The translations under genes were made by a program, and so were the position numbers. Positions 13,086 to 25,205 of a stretch of 64,000 bases of DNA are shown here, piece by piece (position 1 is the stretch's first letter; each line of letters begins with the position of its first letter). This stretch comes from Chara braunii (Eukaryota; Streptophyta; Charophyceae; Charales; Characeae), in the NCBI GenBank assembly GCA_003427395.1, contig BFEA01000047.1:1337693-1401692 (forward strand), given 5' to 3'. Under the pieces are notes generated by a model. It searched no databases. It saw nothing but the letters and a program-made list of their open reading frames with translations, and was not told where the DNA came from.

Positions 13086-14365
13086 CATACAGAAACAAAG
13101 GCACCAGCATATCGCCACAGTCCCGTGTCATCGTCTACAGTGCCAGCGTCAAGCAGCATCCAGCCAGCGTCGAGCCAACGCTCTGCTAGCGTCGAGAGAC
13201 TGTTAACGGGGGCCGAAATATTCGCCGATTTCGTTGGCAATTGCAGTGCTAATTTCATCAAAAATTTTAAAAACAGACGATATGAGACCATAGTGCAAAC
13301 ATCAAAAAAGGAAACAGGCCAAAAAAAAAAACAAAAAAAAACACTATGAAACCCTAACACAAAGACGCTGTCCGAGTAAAATGCCAACTTTTTCATTATT
13401 GATCCAAACATGTCAAAACTGCACACATGACGTACCCTAAAGCACATATATATCAGACAAAGAGGAAAACAAGAAAAAAAGCAAAAAATCAGCACAATAT
13501 GACAGTTTCAGTGCAATTCGGTGCGAAGTTCGTCGAAAATAACTTCCCTGGTTAACCACGTGTGTCCTGAGGTTGTCCGGGTACCTGCATAAAAACAAGT
13601 GTGTGCGTCTGACCGGCGGCCTGGGCTGGTTCAACTTTGACTTTGACTGTTGGCATCGGATAGTTGACTTTAGTCAACTGTTTCTCGTTCAGGCCCTGAA
13701 TCTCTAGGTGGGGTTCTTTTCCCTTCAGCCTGGCTCTGTGTGTGGCCTGGCAAGGCCCTCAGACATTCCACGAGGCATACTGCATGGGTTATTGCAAACG
13801 CATCGGCGGGTAGCAGACTACCCCCTCCACCTGCCCCCACCCTCAAAACAAAAAAATCACCCCCCAGTGCCGCATCGAGCACTTCCCAAGGGATTGCACA
13901 AGCGTTCATGGAACGCATTTGAACGCCGTTCAAATTTTGAACTCAGACCCCGCGTTCAATGAGCACACAGTTTCAAAGGTCCTACCTGATTGCAAAATCT
14001 CCAACAACCGAAGTGCGAAAACAAGTAGAAGCCGACCAAAATTGAAATTGAAACAGCCAACACTTAGCAACAAGTGACGAAGCAACAAATTGAGCAGGAC
14101 AAGTTCTAGACCATCACATGAGTGCACGGTTGGTCAAGTGATACCACATGGGACCTCAACATCAAGCACCAACTACATGCTTGCTGCTGGATCAGCCATC
14201 TTAGAGGCCCTTCAGCACTTCTGCTGAGATTCATTGATTCATTTTCTGCCCGTCCACACCGTCTCTGCTGACATATGAACCAGTTGTCGAGGGTGTCCGG
14301 TCTAGTCAATTTCTCTCTACTTCAACATTCAGCTTGTTTATCATTATGTCATTGAATGGGAGGTT
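13086..14365. other. Non-coding stretch with A-rich runs
   Basis: A-rich segment at about 13319-13342. ORFs at 13073-13495 and 13670-13962 overlap on both strands and have no recognisable domain. No gene is supported. Confidence 0.4.
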
Positions 14366-14448
14366 AGAATGCAGGGCCTTCCAACCTCTAGAACAACACG
14401 GACTCCAAAAAAAAAACAGAAAAAAAGAAAAAAAAAAGAATGCAGGGC
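14366..14448 (+). mobile_element. 57-bp truncated retro-insertion with 13-bp target duplication
   Basis: AGAATGCAGGGCC occurs at 14366-14378 and again at 14436-14448. Between them are only 28 bp of unique sequence followed by an A-rich tail of about 29 bp. This is the signature of target-primed reverse transcription by a LINE, with extreme 5' truncation. The source element cannot be named from so little sequence. Confidence 0.8.
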
Positions 14449-14667
14449 CGGTCTATTTCCATATGAGCATATGCTCAGGAGTCTTGTCATTCAGATAATT
14501 TCCTGGTTCCTATGTCACCTATCAACTCGTCAATATTTCCTCGCTGTCTCTCTCGTGCCATCCTGTCGAACCCTCCTTGTACTCCTCCAGTTGTTGTCGC
14601 TTCTGCAAGAGGGTTTGGTCAGCACTAGCATTCATTCCCATGTCTTCTGGGCATCGTCTGTCAGTTA

Positions 14668-14780
14668 ACTACCATCTTCACCCGAATAGAACGCACGGTC
14701 ATTATCGCTGTATCTAGTCTCACAGCTGCATAAAATACAGGCATAATGACAAGGCGTTCTGTCTGGGTGAAGACGGTAAT
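14668..14780. mobile_element. Fold-back/MITE-like element, 45-bp inverted arms
   Basis: Left arm 14668-14712 and right arm 14736-14780 are imperfect reverse complements (about 35 of 45 matching), separated by 23 bp. The arms begin with a TACC(A/G)TCTTCACCC-type end, the same terminal word as in the element at 25206-25318, so they appear to be one family. No ORF. Confidence 0.65.
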
Positions 14781-16467
14781 CATACTGCCTAGGCTGGTGC
14801 TCCCCTCATCTGTCTGCTTGCTTTATGCTATCTGTCTGGGCCACGCACATCTTCATCGCGACCATGGCAATCGCCGACTGGGAGGGGAGTTCCTCTCCCA
14901 ATCAGCATGCCCAACTGGTTATTCGGGACATCCCTAAGATTGGAATGGTACAGATTAGATTTGCATGGCCACTGCGAAAGAGGACGTGCGTGAAATCGAG
15001 AAATCCTCTAACTGAAGTTGTTTAACTCTCCGCAAACGGGACAAGAAGAAGAAGAAGAAGAAGAAGAGTAATTGCCAACTACTCCCCATGCCATCCTGGT
15101 TACACCTTTCTTATGCTAAAGATCTACTTCTCATAGCCAGATCTGCCCAGGGCCCAGATCCCGTTCCTCGGGGTCCATTCTGAGTCAACCTATATCCTCC
15201 CCATCCACGAGGGGTGCTCTAGACGGCCCCCGACTTCTGCAGTCATCACATCAGCACTTGCCCTTTACCTCAGAACAGTCTGGAAAATTCCGCTAGTGTT
15301 TGCTTTCTTGCACCACAGCAAGATCTTTCTGTTCAGTGTGTTTCCCTTTTCCCTCGAAATGGTCGGCCCTGGGATACTGTGTTCACACTGGCAGGCCCAA
15401 GGTAATTCATTATTTCCTGTTGTCACGGCTGTTGTTTGGTATTTCTGACAGGGCTTTTCTTATCCCACATAGCCTCAGTAGTACCATGGCAATGTTGTTG
15501 CCCCTGTTGTTCTTGATTGTTCGACGAGGAGTGACGTAGCCACAATGCGCAGGACAGAACGGATACGGCATGGAAACAAAGTGGAAACCAGAGGGGAGAG
15601 AAGCGCTTGTGCAATGAGCCAAGTACTCGTCAAGTTCAACTTTGAGTACATCAATGAACATTCACGTGAAAGTTCACACATGAGAAGCCAAATCGAGATA
15701 CAATTGAACCCTTGAAGATGTAGTCTCCAATATTATACAAGAATGTTTGTCTCCATCGGCTTTGCCGCACACACACGCAACGGGTCTCAACTGGATAGCG
15801 CCTATGGTCTCTCTCTCTCTCTCTCCTCCCCTCTGGATCGTTACCCTGGATACACCCACTCAGGTTGCTCACACCTCGGCGGCTATGGCCGCCGTCCTCC
15901 TGCTCTATGTCTAGCCAAGCTATGGAGTCTCTCTCAAGCGCCCTCTTCTTCTTCAGGCGCACAGTGCACACGTTGCCTTAACAGACAAGCAGCAGCAGCG
16001 CTTCCACATCTCGCAACCGAAGAAGTCATGAGGCGCTGCACTGTGCACCTAAATATACGACTTGGCTTTGCTTGGCTTGGTCTGCTTCAGACCGGTACCG
16101 GTCGGCCGCGGCGTGTCTGCTGCAAACATTTTGTCGGTCCGGTAGCTTCCAGACTTTCCTGGGACATGCTACAAAATTGGACTTGGGACTGTCAGGCTGG
16201 ACTGGACACTTCTGGACTATTCTTGCCAGGTATGGGACGGAGTACCGACCTACGACACTTCGGTACCGACACCTACCGACCTACAACGCTTTGGCCTTTA
16301 GACCCTACGGCCTACCCTACGGGACAGTGTTGGGACTTGTCAGGCACCTGGGACCGCAACTGGGTGTCTGCAGTGTGAATCCTTTCACTCGGGTGGGCCT
16401 GAGCTTCAGTGCAAACACGACTTTTCGTTTTTGGTTTGCTGTTTATGTGCCACATATTGTTTTGAGG
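14781..16467. other. Non-coding stretch; (GAA)n at about 15043-15067
   Basis: The longest frame, 15743-16378 (plus, 211 codons), contains no recognised domain, is mostly low-complexity Ser/Leu/Gly text, and a second frame (16072-16527) overlaps it. I do not accept it as a gene. The repeated words ACCGGTACCGGTCGG (about 16091) and GGTACCGGTCGG (about 17072) suggest a dispersed repeat. Confidence 0.4.
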
Positions 16468-16503
16468 CTCCAATCTATTGGTGGGGAGGTGCACCTGCTC
16501 ACG
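16468..16503 (-). repeat. Short diverged piece of the shared LINE/SINE 3' tail
   Basis: GAGGCTCCAATCTATTGG followed by TGGGGAGGTGCACCTGCT matches, in reverse orientation, the core of the 3' tail found at 48029-48065 and 56940-56977 (GGAGGCTCCATCTATTGGTG core). Only the central part is left and no poly(A) is seen. Confidence 0.55.
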
Positions 16504-18429
16504 CCACTTCCAGCATTCCATTGTTAAACATCGACTCGGGACTGATTGCAGGGCTGACAGAACGCCATGCAGATCTGTAACAGAAGACCACAAAGATCTG
16601 ACAGCCATGCAGATCTGTGACAGCAGAAAGTTGACTTTTAATATGTGTTCTAGAGGGCAGAATCTCAGTAGACATGTCATAAACAAGGGCCGGCAGAAAG
16701 CAGTTTCAAAATGGAAGAGCATTATTAACAAATGCAGTAAACATGATCACCATTTCCGGCAGTGGAGATCACCGCCTTCTCCGTGACCACAATGCAATGA
16801 CTTGCCGATTCTGCAGCCTGCGACCCGTCGACCCGAGGCTGTAACATAGGTAGGTTAGATTTGTGATTTTGTTTGGCTGAGGGCTAACCGAGATATCTGA
16901 CTGCAAGGGAAAATACAGGCCCGTACTAACTCGAACTCCTACAGCTACCCTAACTGCAAATAGCAGACCCGGGCTACCACTAGGACAGACAGGCCGCGAG
17001 GCCTAAGCTGTTAGACTGGTTATATAACCTATAGCCGGGTAGGGAGAGGCCCTGGAGGCCGAAACGGAAACGGTACCGGTCGGTCCAGTCAGTCCGGTCT
17101 AGGTCGAGTCTAGCTAGAGTAGGACTTCGGTTAAGGGCTTTTGGCAGTTGGTACCATGCACATCGCAACGGCACAGCGCATGAACTGGAGTGGTGACAGT
17201 TTCAGCGTTGGGGAAGACAGACATAGCCGGACCTGCGAAGCGTCGGCCATAGTTGGGACCTGCGCTGTCTCTGACAGCACGCGGGGCTGTTCAGAGGTCC
17301 GGGCTATCTGAAGTCTGCTAGAGGCAAGAGAAGGCGGTGCCCTGCTGAACCCTCCTCAGGAGCAGGGTGTCAGCTTTCATCCTCAGAGATCATCTTTGTC
17401 AGGAGAGGTGGCGCTGCTGAAGATCTTCACCCGGGAGGCCTTCTGGGACTTCATCATCATCAGAGCCTGTGGCACTGGTCTTCTTCTTCATCCTCTGAGA
17501 GGCGCTTGGCCTCAGAGGCCTGTTTCAGGGTGGCGCTTCCCTCTGTAGGCATTATTTGGGTGGCGCTGGTTGTTTCAGGGACTCAGGGGTAGTGATAGCA
17601 GTTGTTCAGGGTTGGGGGAAGGAGCGCTGCTCATTTCTGAGCAGCGCATCACAGTTCTGGGGTTATTCTGGCAATTCGAGACTCTGAGTTTAATAAACAG
17701 TGTTAATAGAACTTGATACTGTGTGTGAAGTATCTTTGCTTCATTGTTTTCTGGATGTGATCTACTCGGCTTTCCTTCGTGACTGGTGGTGAGGATTCTG
17801 TGGGGCGAATTACACTTTCAGTGTACTCTGTCATATCGCATGGTCAAGTCTTCCGCTGTGTATCTTTCTCCCTGTGCCGTGTGATACTCCCATCCTCTCC
17901 CCTTCCTCCTGTGTATGCATGGGCATACCTGGAAGTCTATGTGAGTGAGCGTTGGTCATCAGACAACAAGCAACCAGGTTCATAACAATAATCATGCTCT
18001 AGCACACACTTTCTGTGGTAGGATGTCATGAACCTCACAGTAGAGGTGGATGCAGGTTCTGTAGTAGGCAATCTTCACAGTGAGATAGTCATTGCAGACT
18101 CAATGCGCAGGAGTTGTAGACAAGCAACTTGAGGGATCTTCCTGCCACGCATCTATAGGTGGAAGAAGGTTGCCGAAGGATATTGAGAAACCCGTCTGGA
18201 GGCAGAGTGGGAGGCAGGGATACATAAAAGATGGGCAGCAGCGAAACCGGTGAAGGTTTATGCTTGTGGACGTGCTCATGTCGGGTAGAAGCCAGGTCAG
18301 TTAGCAGGGGTCCGTGCCTTCTGGGGTAAGAGTCAGTAACTAGTAGGGTTTGGTGCATGGGTGTATAATGAGAACATGATCTGAGAGCATACCTCATAGA
18401 CAATAAAAGTGCGAGGGACACAATGGATC
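16504..18429. other. Non-coding stretch, GC-richer, nothing recognised
   Basis: GGCGCTGC/TGGCGCT words recur at about 17330-17660. No open frame with a domain, and no RNA gene could be supported. Confidence 0.4.
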
Positions 18430-18679
18430 ATATTAGGGTGCAAATGCAGACAGACAGATAGACAGACCAAGCTACCGACCACCTGACAGACCAACAAACG
18501 GAATGACTCGGAGGACCAACCAGCAGATGAATGGTGGTACCGACTGACCGACCACCGACGGAATCGCTGACCAAGCAATCGAGAGACAGACTGGCAAACC
18601 GGCCAACCAACCAACCTACGGACTGGCAAACCGACAAACCAACTGACCAACCTATGGCCAAACGGACCGACAGACGGAC

Positions 18680-18733
<54 letters not shown>

Positions 18734-18835
18734 CCAGGCAGACAGAAAGATAGACGGACAAACACACAGACACAAACAGACAGGCAGACAGACAGACGGA
18801 CAAACACACAGACAGGGAGAGAGACAGATGTATCA
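18430..18835. repeat. Low-complexity GACA/ACCGACC region with central (GA)n
   Basis: Variants of GACAGACA and CGACCAACC surround a pure GA tract at about 18680-18729. The 189-residue minus-strand ORF (18333-18902) is a translation of this repeat (SLSLSL, SVCLSVCL) and is not a gene. Confidence 0.85.
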
Positions 18836-19144
18836 CAGCTTGCCACTTCGTTTTCCTATCCAGCCACTGCATATTATTTTCTATTGATCTAAAAGTTGTC
18901 AATCGAACCGTCTACACCTATGTTCGCAGCCCGTCCCTGGGGCAGGACCACGTCGGACCAGTAGCTGCCCGTAGGAGGCCGAGGAGACCGTGGTACTTGA
19001 GTTTTGAACATTTCGAAATTGAAACGGCCTGGGCCCACTTTTCTCGAATAGCAGAGCACTTCGAATAGAACACCAACACGTTTTATTCGAATACAACGTG
19101 TACCCTTTCTATTCGAATTTCGAAAAAAAAAAACACTTGTATTC

Positions 19145-19216
19145 CAATAACATTACTGTGTTTTTTTTGGAGGTCAGCGCCTCCTAGCCACTGATGCGGT
19201 GCATGCTGCACGGCAT

Positions 19217-19260
<44 letters not shown>

Positions 19261-19319
19261 ACATTCTCCAGACTATTGATGGGTAGCGCCACCTGCTGGA
19301 AAACTGGGACCAGCGTCCC
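19145..19319 (-). mobile_element. Diverged SINE/LINE-tail copy split by (TC)n(AC)n
   Basis: In reverse orientation, GCGCCACCTGCTGGAAAA and CCAGCGTCCC (about 19287-19319) and CTATTGATGGGTAGC match the shared 3' tail described for LINE-A and LINE-B, and a T-run near 19161-19168 could be the remnant of the poly(A). A TC/AC microsatellite occupies 19217-19262. Confidence 0.5.
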
Positions 19320-19592
19320 ATGAACATCGTGAATAAAGCACCAGCCAGGACCCCACACACACATGAATACGGCACCAACCGGGACCCCACACACACACTC
19401 TTCAAGTTGTGTATAACGAACATGACAAAACATACACACAGCATAATCACTACCTTACCCTTCCCCAACCACATAAACAAACGAACTACGGGCTGCACAC
19501 CCGTGCCCTCACGGTGAGTCAACGACTCTCCCTCAAAACCGTCCACTATCACAACAGAAACAGCGTTCACTTGCGCATGAAAAAATACATAC

Positions 19593-19609
19593 GTCCTCCG
19601 GGACATCCG
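19593..19609 (+). other. Possible U6 snRNA 5'-end-like segment
   Basis: GTCCTCCGGGACATCCG resembles the 5' stem-loop and following bases of U6 snRNA (GTCC...GGGACATCC). It lies 182 bp upstream of the unmistakable U6-like 3' part. Ten consecutive bases (GGGACATCCG) match, but chance cannot be excluded. Confidence 0.3.
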
Positions 19610-19791
19610 CAAATTACCATAAAAAATAGATAACTTTTTAATCACTCGTAATTTCTGTGAAATTTCACCGACCTTGTTTGTTTTTTAGGGAGTCTCATTG
19701 GGGGCTGGATGATAAAATGGCCAACCGAACTGTCATGTGCCTGGTGGCTAGCCTCTACAACGACCTGGACTTTTTACTTGCAGAAAAAAAT

Positions 19792-19868
19792 GATAAAAAA
19801 TGGAATGATACAGAGAAGATTAGCATAGCCCCTGTGCAAGGAGGACATGCATAAACCGTGAAACAGTC
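19792..19868 (+). ncRNA. U6 snRNA-like sequence lacking a contiguous 5' end (probable pseudogene)
   Basis: The segment carries GATACAGAGAAGATTAGCAT followed by a GCCCCTG-GCAAGGA-type internal stem-loop, the hallmark order of U6: the ACAGAGA box, the AGC triad region and the intramolecular stem-loop. About 11 of 77 positions differ from the usual plant U6 and most changes are C to T or G to A. The canonical 5' stem-loop is not adjacent; upstream is a T-rich run ending in TTACTTGCAG. No upstream USE/TATA pair typical of active plant U6 genes was recognised, and the T terminator is replaced by TAATAATAAT. I read it as a decayed retro-copy. Confidence 0.75.
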
Positions 19869-21103
19869 GATAATAATAATAATAATAAGTCAATAACAAG
19901 TTAACAACAACAACAACAATGATAATAATAATAATAATAATATAATAATAATAGTTGACCATGTCGCAGTATGGGATAGCTGAACTCCAGTTTGTATTTC
20001 CTTCCCGAAGGGCAACGGCCTTGAGATATCATTATTGAGCTGGCCTGACCCAGGTACTTCAGAATCACTTCATTCCGTTCAGCTGACTGCATCTCTCTTT
20101 TTTTTCTAACGAAATCAGAGCCTTGTGACTCCGGCTGCATGTCCATTCAGGGGAGCGTCAGTTCGGGCCCTATCCCACCCCCTCATCTGATTGCATCCTA
20201 ATTCGAACTTATGTCTGTGTTTCATCAGTTCCTGGGTATACCAACTGAGATACGCTTGTTGGTAGCTGGACTCCTGCGTAGTCTCCCACAAACCCATCGA
20301 GTGCCATAAGGGAGCCGTTTTCATGGGCTGTATTCTTGATTTACTATAACAATAATAACAACAACAATGCAAACAAATGAGACCCTAGCGCTGTATGTGA
20401 TAACAAGTTGTCCAACTTATCCCCCTCCCCAGCGCTACCATACGAAGAAGAGCAGAGGCGGAGGGGGGCAGAGGGCAGCTAAGAGAATGCCATCAGCTTT
20501 TCAGTTTTTACCATACTACCCGCCCCCGGTTCGCACCTTTCTTCTTCAACGTCACCACTTCCTTCTGTTACAATCATTCCCTCTTCTCTCGTTCCCTCTT
20601 CTCTCATTCTTTGGGCCGCTCTTCACGCTACTCCCAAAAATAGGGTCTCACGCTCTTCACGCTGTCTCATTCTGTACTTCTGAGTTGTCAGCCACAGAGT
20701 ACTGGCAAACGGGGCACCTCAAGAATGCTGCTGGTCGGGAAAAGGTAAGCACACCCTGAGCAGAGGATAAACTTTTGTCCGTCGCAATCTCAGGCCCACT
20801 CTCAAACGATCAAGTGTGCAATCAAAAAGGGATGCGAAGAACTAACCACAGTATTACCGTGGCAGGCTGGAAATCTCACCGTTGTTGGGAGGTCCTCTCG
20901 AGACACTTTTCTGAGCCTCTTGAAATTTTCCATCAGTCAGGTACTCGAGCCTGTATCACGAGACTCGTTCTCTCAGAAAGCGCATTAAAGGTTGTACAGC
21001 AAGGCCATTCTTCTGTTTCACTGGTAGTGCTTTCAAATTGAGATGTGTAGTTCCTTGTTTGACCCGCCATTACCGTTCGCTCACTCCCATATCCCAATAA
21101 TTT

Positions 21104-21159
<56 letters not shown>

Positions 21160-23160
21160 TACACACACACAGATCATTTCAAGTTCAATGGATACGGCAA
21201 TGGCGCACATGTCAGCCGGCCCCAGGAACGAGTGGCCCTCTACACAGGGGACGAGCACGCCCCATGACCCGGCCACCACACCCATTCCGTGTCTGCCGTC
21301 TTAAGAGACCTTTGCACTTGATCGTGATGCTGCCTCGGGATACCTATTCACTTCACGCTGATGACAAAGGCGACATAACCCATAATGAGATCAGATGCAG
21401 ACGACAGGTACCACCAACCCTGGTCTATTCAATCTGTGGTGTCCCCCAGGACAGCATCACGAGAGACCCTGTTTTCTCTTTCTGCCGTTTATGTGAGATT
21501 TCAGAGAAGATCATGTGATAAAATAAGATGATGATGCATGAATGATGACAGTTTCGCTTGGGTGGAAGTCAGGACGTCCACCTAGCGCCTCGCAAGTCGC
21601 AGATATTTGAGTCCTTGGACTATTGACTCCATGGATAGCCCATGGGCGACAACAGCATGAATACCGTCCTGTTGTTTCTTCTTCCTCATTTGGACATTCA
21701 AATCTTTAATCCGCTATGGAGAGGCCAGTGCGATGAAAAGTCATACGCTACATTCGGGGGGAACTAATTGCCAATCTGCTAATTCCTAGGTTACATCGAA
21801 GAGAGGAATTACTGACGTAGTCGCTTTCCCCATGCGGATGTCAGTGGTTCAAGTCAATCCCCCTACCTCCATTGGGTACAAAACTCCAAAATCTCAAGAT
21901 CGAGATAGGTTTCCCGGGGACATTGAACTCGTCCATGGACTGATCCTGCTTTCCTTCAGACGTCGGAGGCAGCCACAAATGACCCTCGCAGCAGAGATCT
22001 CTCGCACTAATTGTTTGTCTCCACGTTTTCGTTCATTCATCTCTACTACTGACATTTCAATGATCCGCTACTACTTCCAATCGCTCCACTACTCCCCAAA
22101 AGTGCAAAATGAGACTGAATCCTCCACTAGACATGGAAAGATATATTGCCAGTTTTCCTGTCTTTTGCGGACAGAGAGTAGTGCAGCAACGCCCATCGGT
22201 TTCTACCTTTTGCGGACGTGGACAGTAGTGCAGCGAGTTCACTACATGTTTCATCACAAGCCCAACTTGCCGTCTTGACCTCATTGCTTAGTAATGCACG
22301 CATATTTCGCATATCCGCTTTCCACCCACATACGTTCTAGTTTATCTACGGAAGCAGAAATTAAAGCTTTCGCTGGCCGAGTCCCCCATGGAGATGCCAT
22401 CAACTCTGAATCATCAGCAACTTTGTTCAGTGGAATCAGGATTTCGCATACCAGTCCAGGCCCTCCCGTCCTACCACCACATTGTCATCAGCTCTAGAGG
22501 CCATCACAAGATTGGGGGGAAAGATGAGCAGAGGAGAATACGTTCGGCCATGTCTTTTGAAATATGGTCTCACACGCATGATTCCATCACAAGATGGGGG
22601 GGAAAGATCAGCAGAGGAGAATACGTTCGCTTTTAATCTGATGAAGACAAATCTTAGACAATCTATTACCAACCAGTGCGGTATGGATCGGTAAGTGCAA
22701 GAGTCCCAATATCCCTCTTTTTCTGCTTGAAACAGAACGCTAACATTCAGAAGGACGACTGCAACAAAGTCAACGGAACTACAATTCAGAAGGATGACTG
22801 ATTACATATGACATCGCCCTAGCACGAAACTCCGTTCCAGCATCTCAAGTCAAATTCCGTGAACAGAAAGGCAGGAAGAAACGAGCATGTTTTCATCCGT
22901 CAAGCTCCGAACAGCTTTTAACTGTTTCGACTGTCTGAATGGACAGATTGCCAACGGACTGTATCATACGAGGCCAAGATCAGTGCCGCATCTGTCCCCA
23001 CAACACCATCCAACACAAGGTCAGAGGGACACCAATGTTTATCGCATTTACTGTTGTGTAGCCGAGGAACACAGCAAAGGACATGATACGCACATTTCAA
23101 TCACTGCTCATGTAACGTTGCATGTCGAATGTGCCGGAGGTCAACCAGCTTAAACCCGCA
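19869..23160. other. Non-coding stretch with microsatellites
   Basis: (ATA)n/(AAC)n at about 19870-19952 and a (CT)n tract at about 21102-21154. A 46-bp direct repeat (CCATCACAAGAT, then GGGGGGAAAGAT and AGAGGAGAATACGTTCG) occurs at about 22500-22546 and 22584-22630. No gene is supported. Confidence 0.45.
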
Positions 23161-23176
23161 AATGCTTGTGTGCAGG

Positions 23177-23180
<4 letters not shown>

Positions 23181-23245
<65 letters not shown>

Positions 23246-23246
23246 N

Positions 23247-23336
<90 letters not shown>
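23181..23336. repeat. (CT)n(GT)n microsatellite interrupted by one N
   Basis: CT repeat with a single N at about 23246, then GT repeat from about 23300. The length through the N is not reliable. Further CT runs follow at about 23410-23430 with locally repeated TCATCACCTCTC words. Confidence 0.95.
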
Positions 23337-23341
<5 letters not shown>

Positions 23342-23444
23342 TGTGTGTGCCTTGCGCGCCTGCGAGCGCCAAAAGATCCTCCTGAATGACAAGTCGTCAA
23401 GCTCATCACCTCTCTCTCTCTCTCTCTCTCGCACCAAAACACCT

Positions 23445-24230
23445 GAATGACGAGCCATCAGGCTCCTCACCTCTCTCTCGCGCGAACACGAGCACCAAGT
23501 TATCAAACTCCTCTCTCTCAGCCGCCCCCTCCCACTTAATACTTCGACGAGGTCCTCCGAGGGACACAGCAGCTGCTTATGGGAGAGCGTCTAAGTTCTG
23601 CGTTTGTACCATCTGCATTGGGATCAACATCAGTCATGTAACATATTTTATTTGGCCCAGCAATTCTTGTTCGTCCATCCAGTCCTCTTTGAGGTAAGAA
23701 CTCGAGAGGAAGCGACGATCTACCCCAGCGCATGGCTGACCACAGAGTTCCCTGACCCCGTTGCTGAACCTAACAGTTCCAGCCGAAAAAGCCAAAACAT
23801 GAAAGGCTATTTCAGATTTCATTCCCTCAACTTCAGAATGGACCGTTCCGAAGCAGTGGCGGGTCAGACGTTCAGGTTATAACCTCAACTGACAATACCG
23901 TGTCACCATTCAGCCGCGACGGCATTGTTGCTAACTTGCATTCTGATTGCTTCCATCAACCAATCAGACAACGAAGGACAGACTTGATACGTTTTCTCAC
24001 ATCGACCACCCCGTTACGACCCGTCCCGAAAAAGAATTGGTTACCGGCCCCAGAAGACAAACATATATGAGGGAAGGACATCAGTCCGTTTGTGTAACAC
24101 CGCCCCCGGAGGACAAACATATAAACTATCAGGCGCAAATCAGTCCGTTTATGAAGGAACTTGATAGCCGCAGCCAAGGCTGTAGAATAAATTGAGCATA
24201 TTTTTAAATTCGCCCCTCTCTTATTATTCG
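23445..24230. other. Non-coding stretch; short local duplication
   Basis: GACAAACATATA occurs at about 24057 and 24113, followed each time by ATCAGTCCGTTT, forming a diverged tandem pair of about 58 bp. No gene is supported. Confidence 0.45.
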
Positions 24231-24234
24231 GCAG

Positions 24235-24661
24235 GATTTGCCATGTCTTGTTTGTCGCCCATGCATCCATCGTCGGACTCCTCACAGAGAGAAGGGGGGA
24301 CTTTTCGCAAGTGCACAACTCATCCCACCGCCATGGCAGCTGAACGGCCGGCTTTTCAGCAGCACAGCTTACTCACCGGCAAAGAACGCCGCTGCCGATT
24401 CGCTGAGAGCTTGGCATCCACCACTGCTCTAGCAGCGTGCGTCATCGACGTCGGCGAAACATACACGTTGCAACCCATAATCCATTCCTTCCGGTCTCCG
24501 TTCTCCATCCACGTTTCAATTGTGCCCTTTCCGTTGATCAACTCTATTTCCGCATTCTCCCATTCCGCAGATTCAGGACCAATAGACCGCAGATCCGTGC
24601 CCACGAGCCGATCACACCACTCATTTCGAAAGAGAAAACCCAGTTCCTTGGTGAGTTTCAA
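24235..24661. other. Candidate exon of uncertain strand
   Basis: The minus strand reads 24377-24654 as KELGFLFRNEWCDRLVG and onward, a balanced, protein-like sequence of about 90 residues, ending at a strong donor (CCG then GTGAGTAAG, about 24377 downward). The plus strand also has a CT-rich acceptor (TTATTATTCGGCAG ending at 24234), an open frame and a donor-like GTGAGTTT at about 24652. Only one can be right. The minus frame looks more like a real protein, but it has no recognised family and no partner exon was found. Confidence 0.3.
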
Positions 24662-24715
24662 TCGTTAATCATTGCTCAATCTTCGCTAACCGCGCACCTC
24701 AGACATAGATCGCAC

Positions 24716-24890
24716 AGTTGCTACGTTTTTTCATTCGTTATATTCATTTTCCACATCCTCCAGTCGATGTTGTCCCCACACACGCATTCATACAGTTGCT
24801 ACGTTTTTTCATTCGTTATATTCATTTTCCATCTCTAATGCCATCCTCCAATCGATGTTGTCCCCACATACGCATTCACTGACTGAAATC
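24716..24890. repeat. Tandem duplication, about 85-bp unit
   Basis: ACAGTTGCTACGTTTTTTCA and TCGATGTTGTCCCCACA each occur twice (first copy from about 24714, second from about 24792), with the second copy about 10 bp longer. Confidence 0.85.
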
Positions 24891-25205
24891 GTTGCCCTAT
24901 TGATTTCTCATGCTCCTTTCCAATTAATTGCCTTGCACGTTCCCTCGACCTCTCCAGCTGTCTGATTGCTTAAGACACTTCGAAATTGAAATTGACACCA
25001 TCTCATTATTACGGTTCGTCCTCCTAAATGTTTCATAACGAAGTCCTTTGCGTGATTAACCGCCCAAGTCCCGAACTCAGCACCACACCGCAACAAGAGC
25101 ATCGTGCTTCTCATACCGGTCCCGGCCTGAAATAGCAGATACGAGTGCTACGTCGACTGCGGTCGATAGCGGGGAGGAGAGTTGTAATTATCAAGGGGTG
25201 TAATT

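Noticed and set aside
15743-16527. 211- and 151-codon ORFs on the plus strand
   Set aside because: They overlap each other in different frames, have no recognisable domain, and contain low-complexity and repeat-like sequence.
18333-18902. 189-codon minus-strand ORF
   Set aside because: Encodes Ser/Leu and Ser/Val/Cys repeats derived from the GACA and GA microsatellites.
21845-21860. GGTTCAAGTCAATCC as a possible tRNA B box
   Set aside because: No A box or tRNA fold could be drawn upstream; no tRNA gene was found in the window.
23097-23506. ORFs with (RE)n, (SL)n and (CV)n
   Set aside because: Microsatellite translation, passing through an N.
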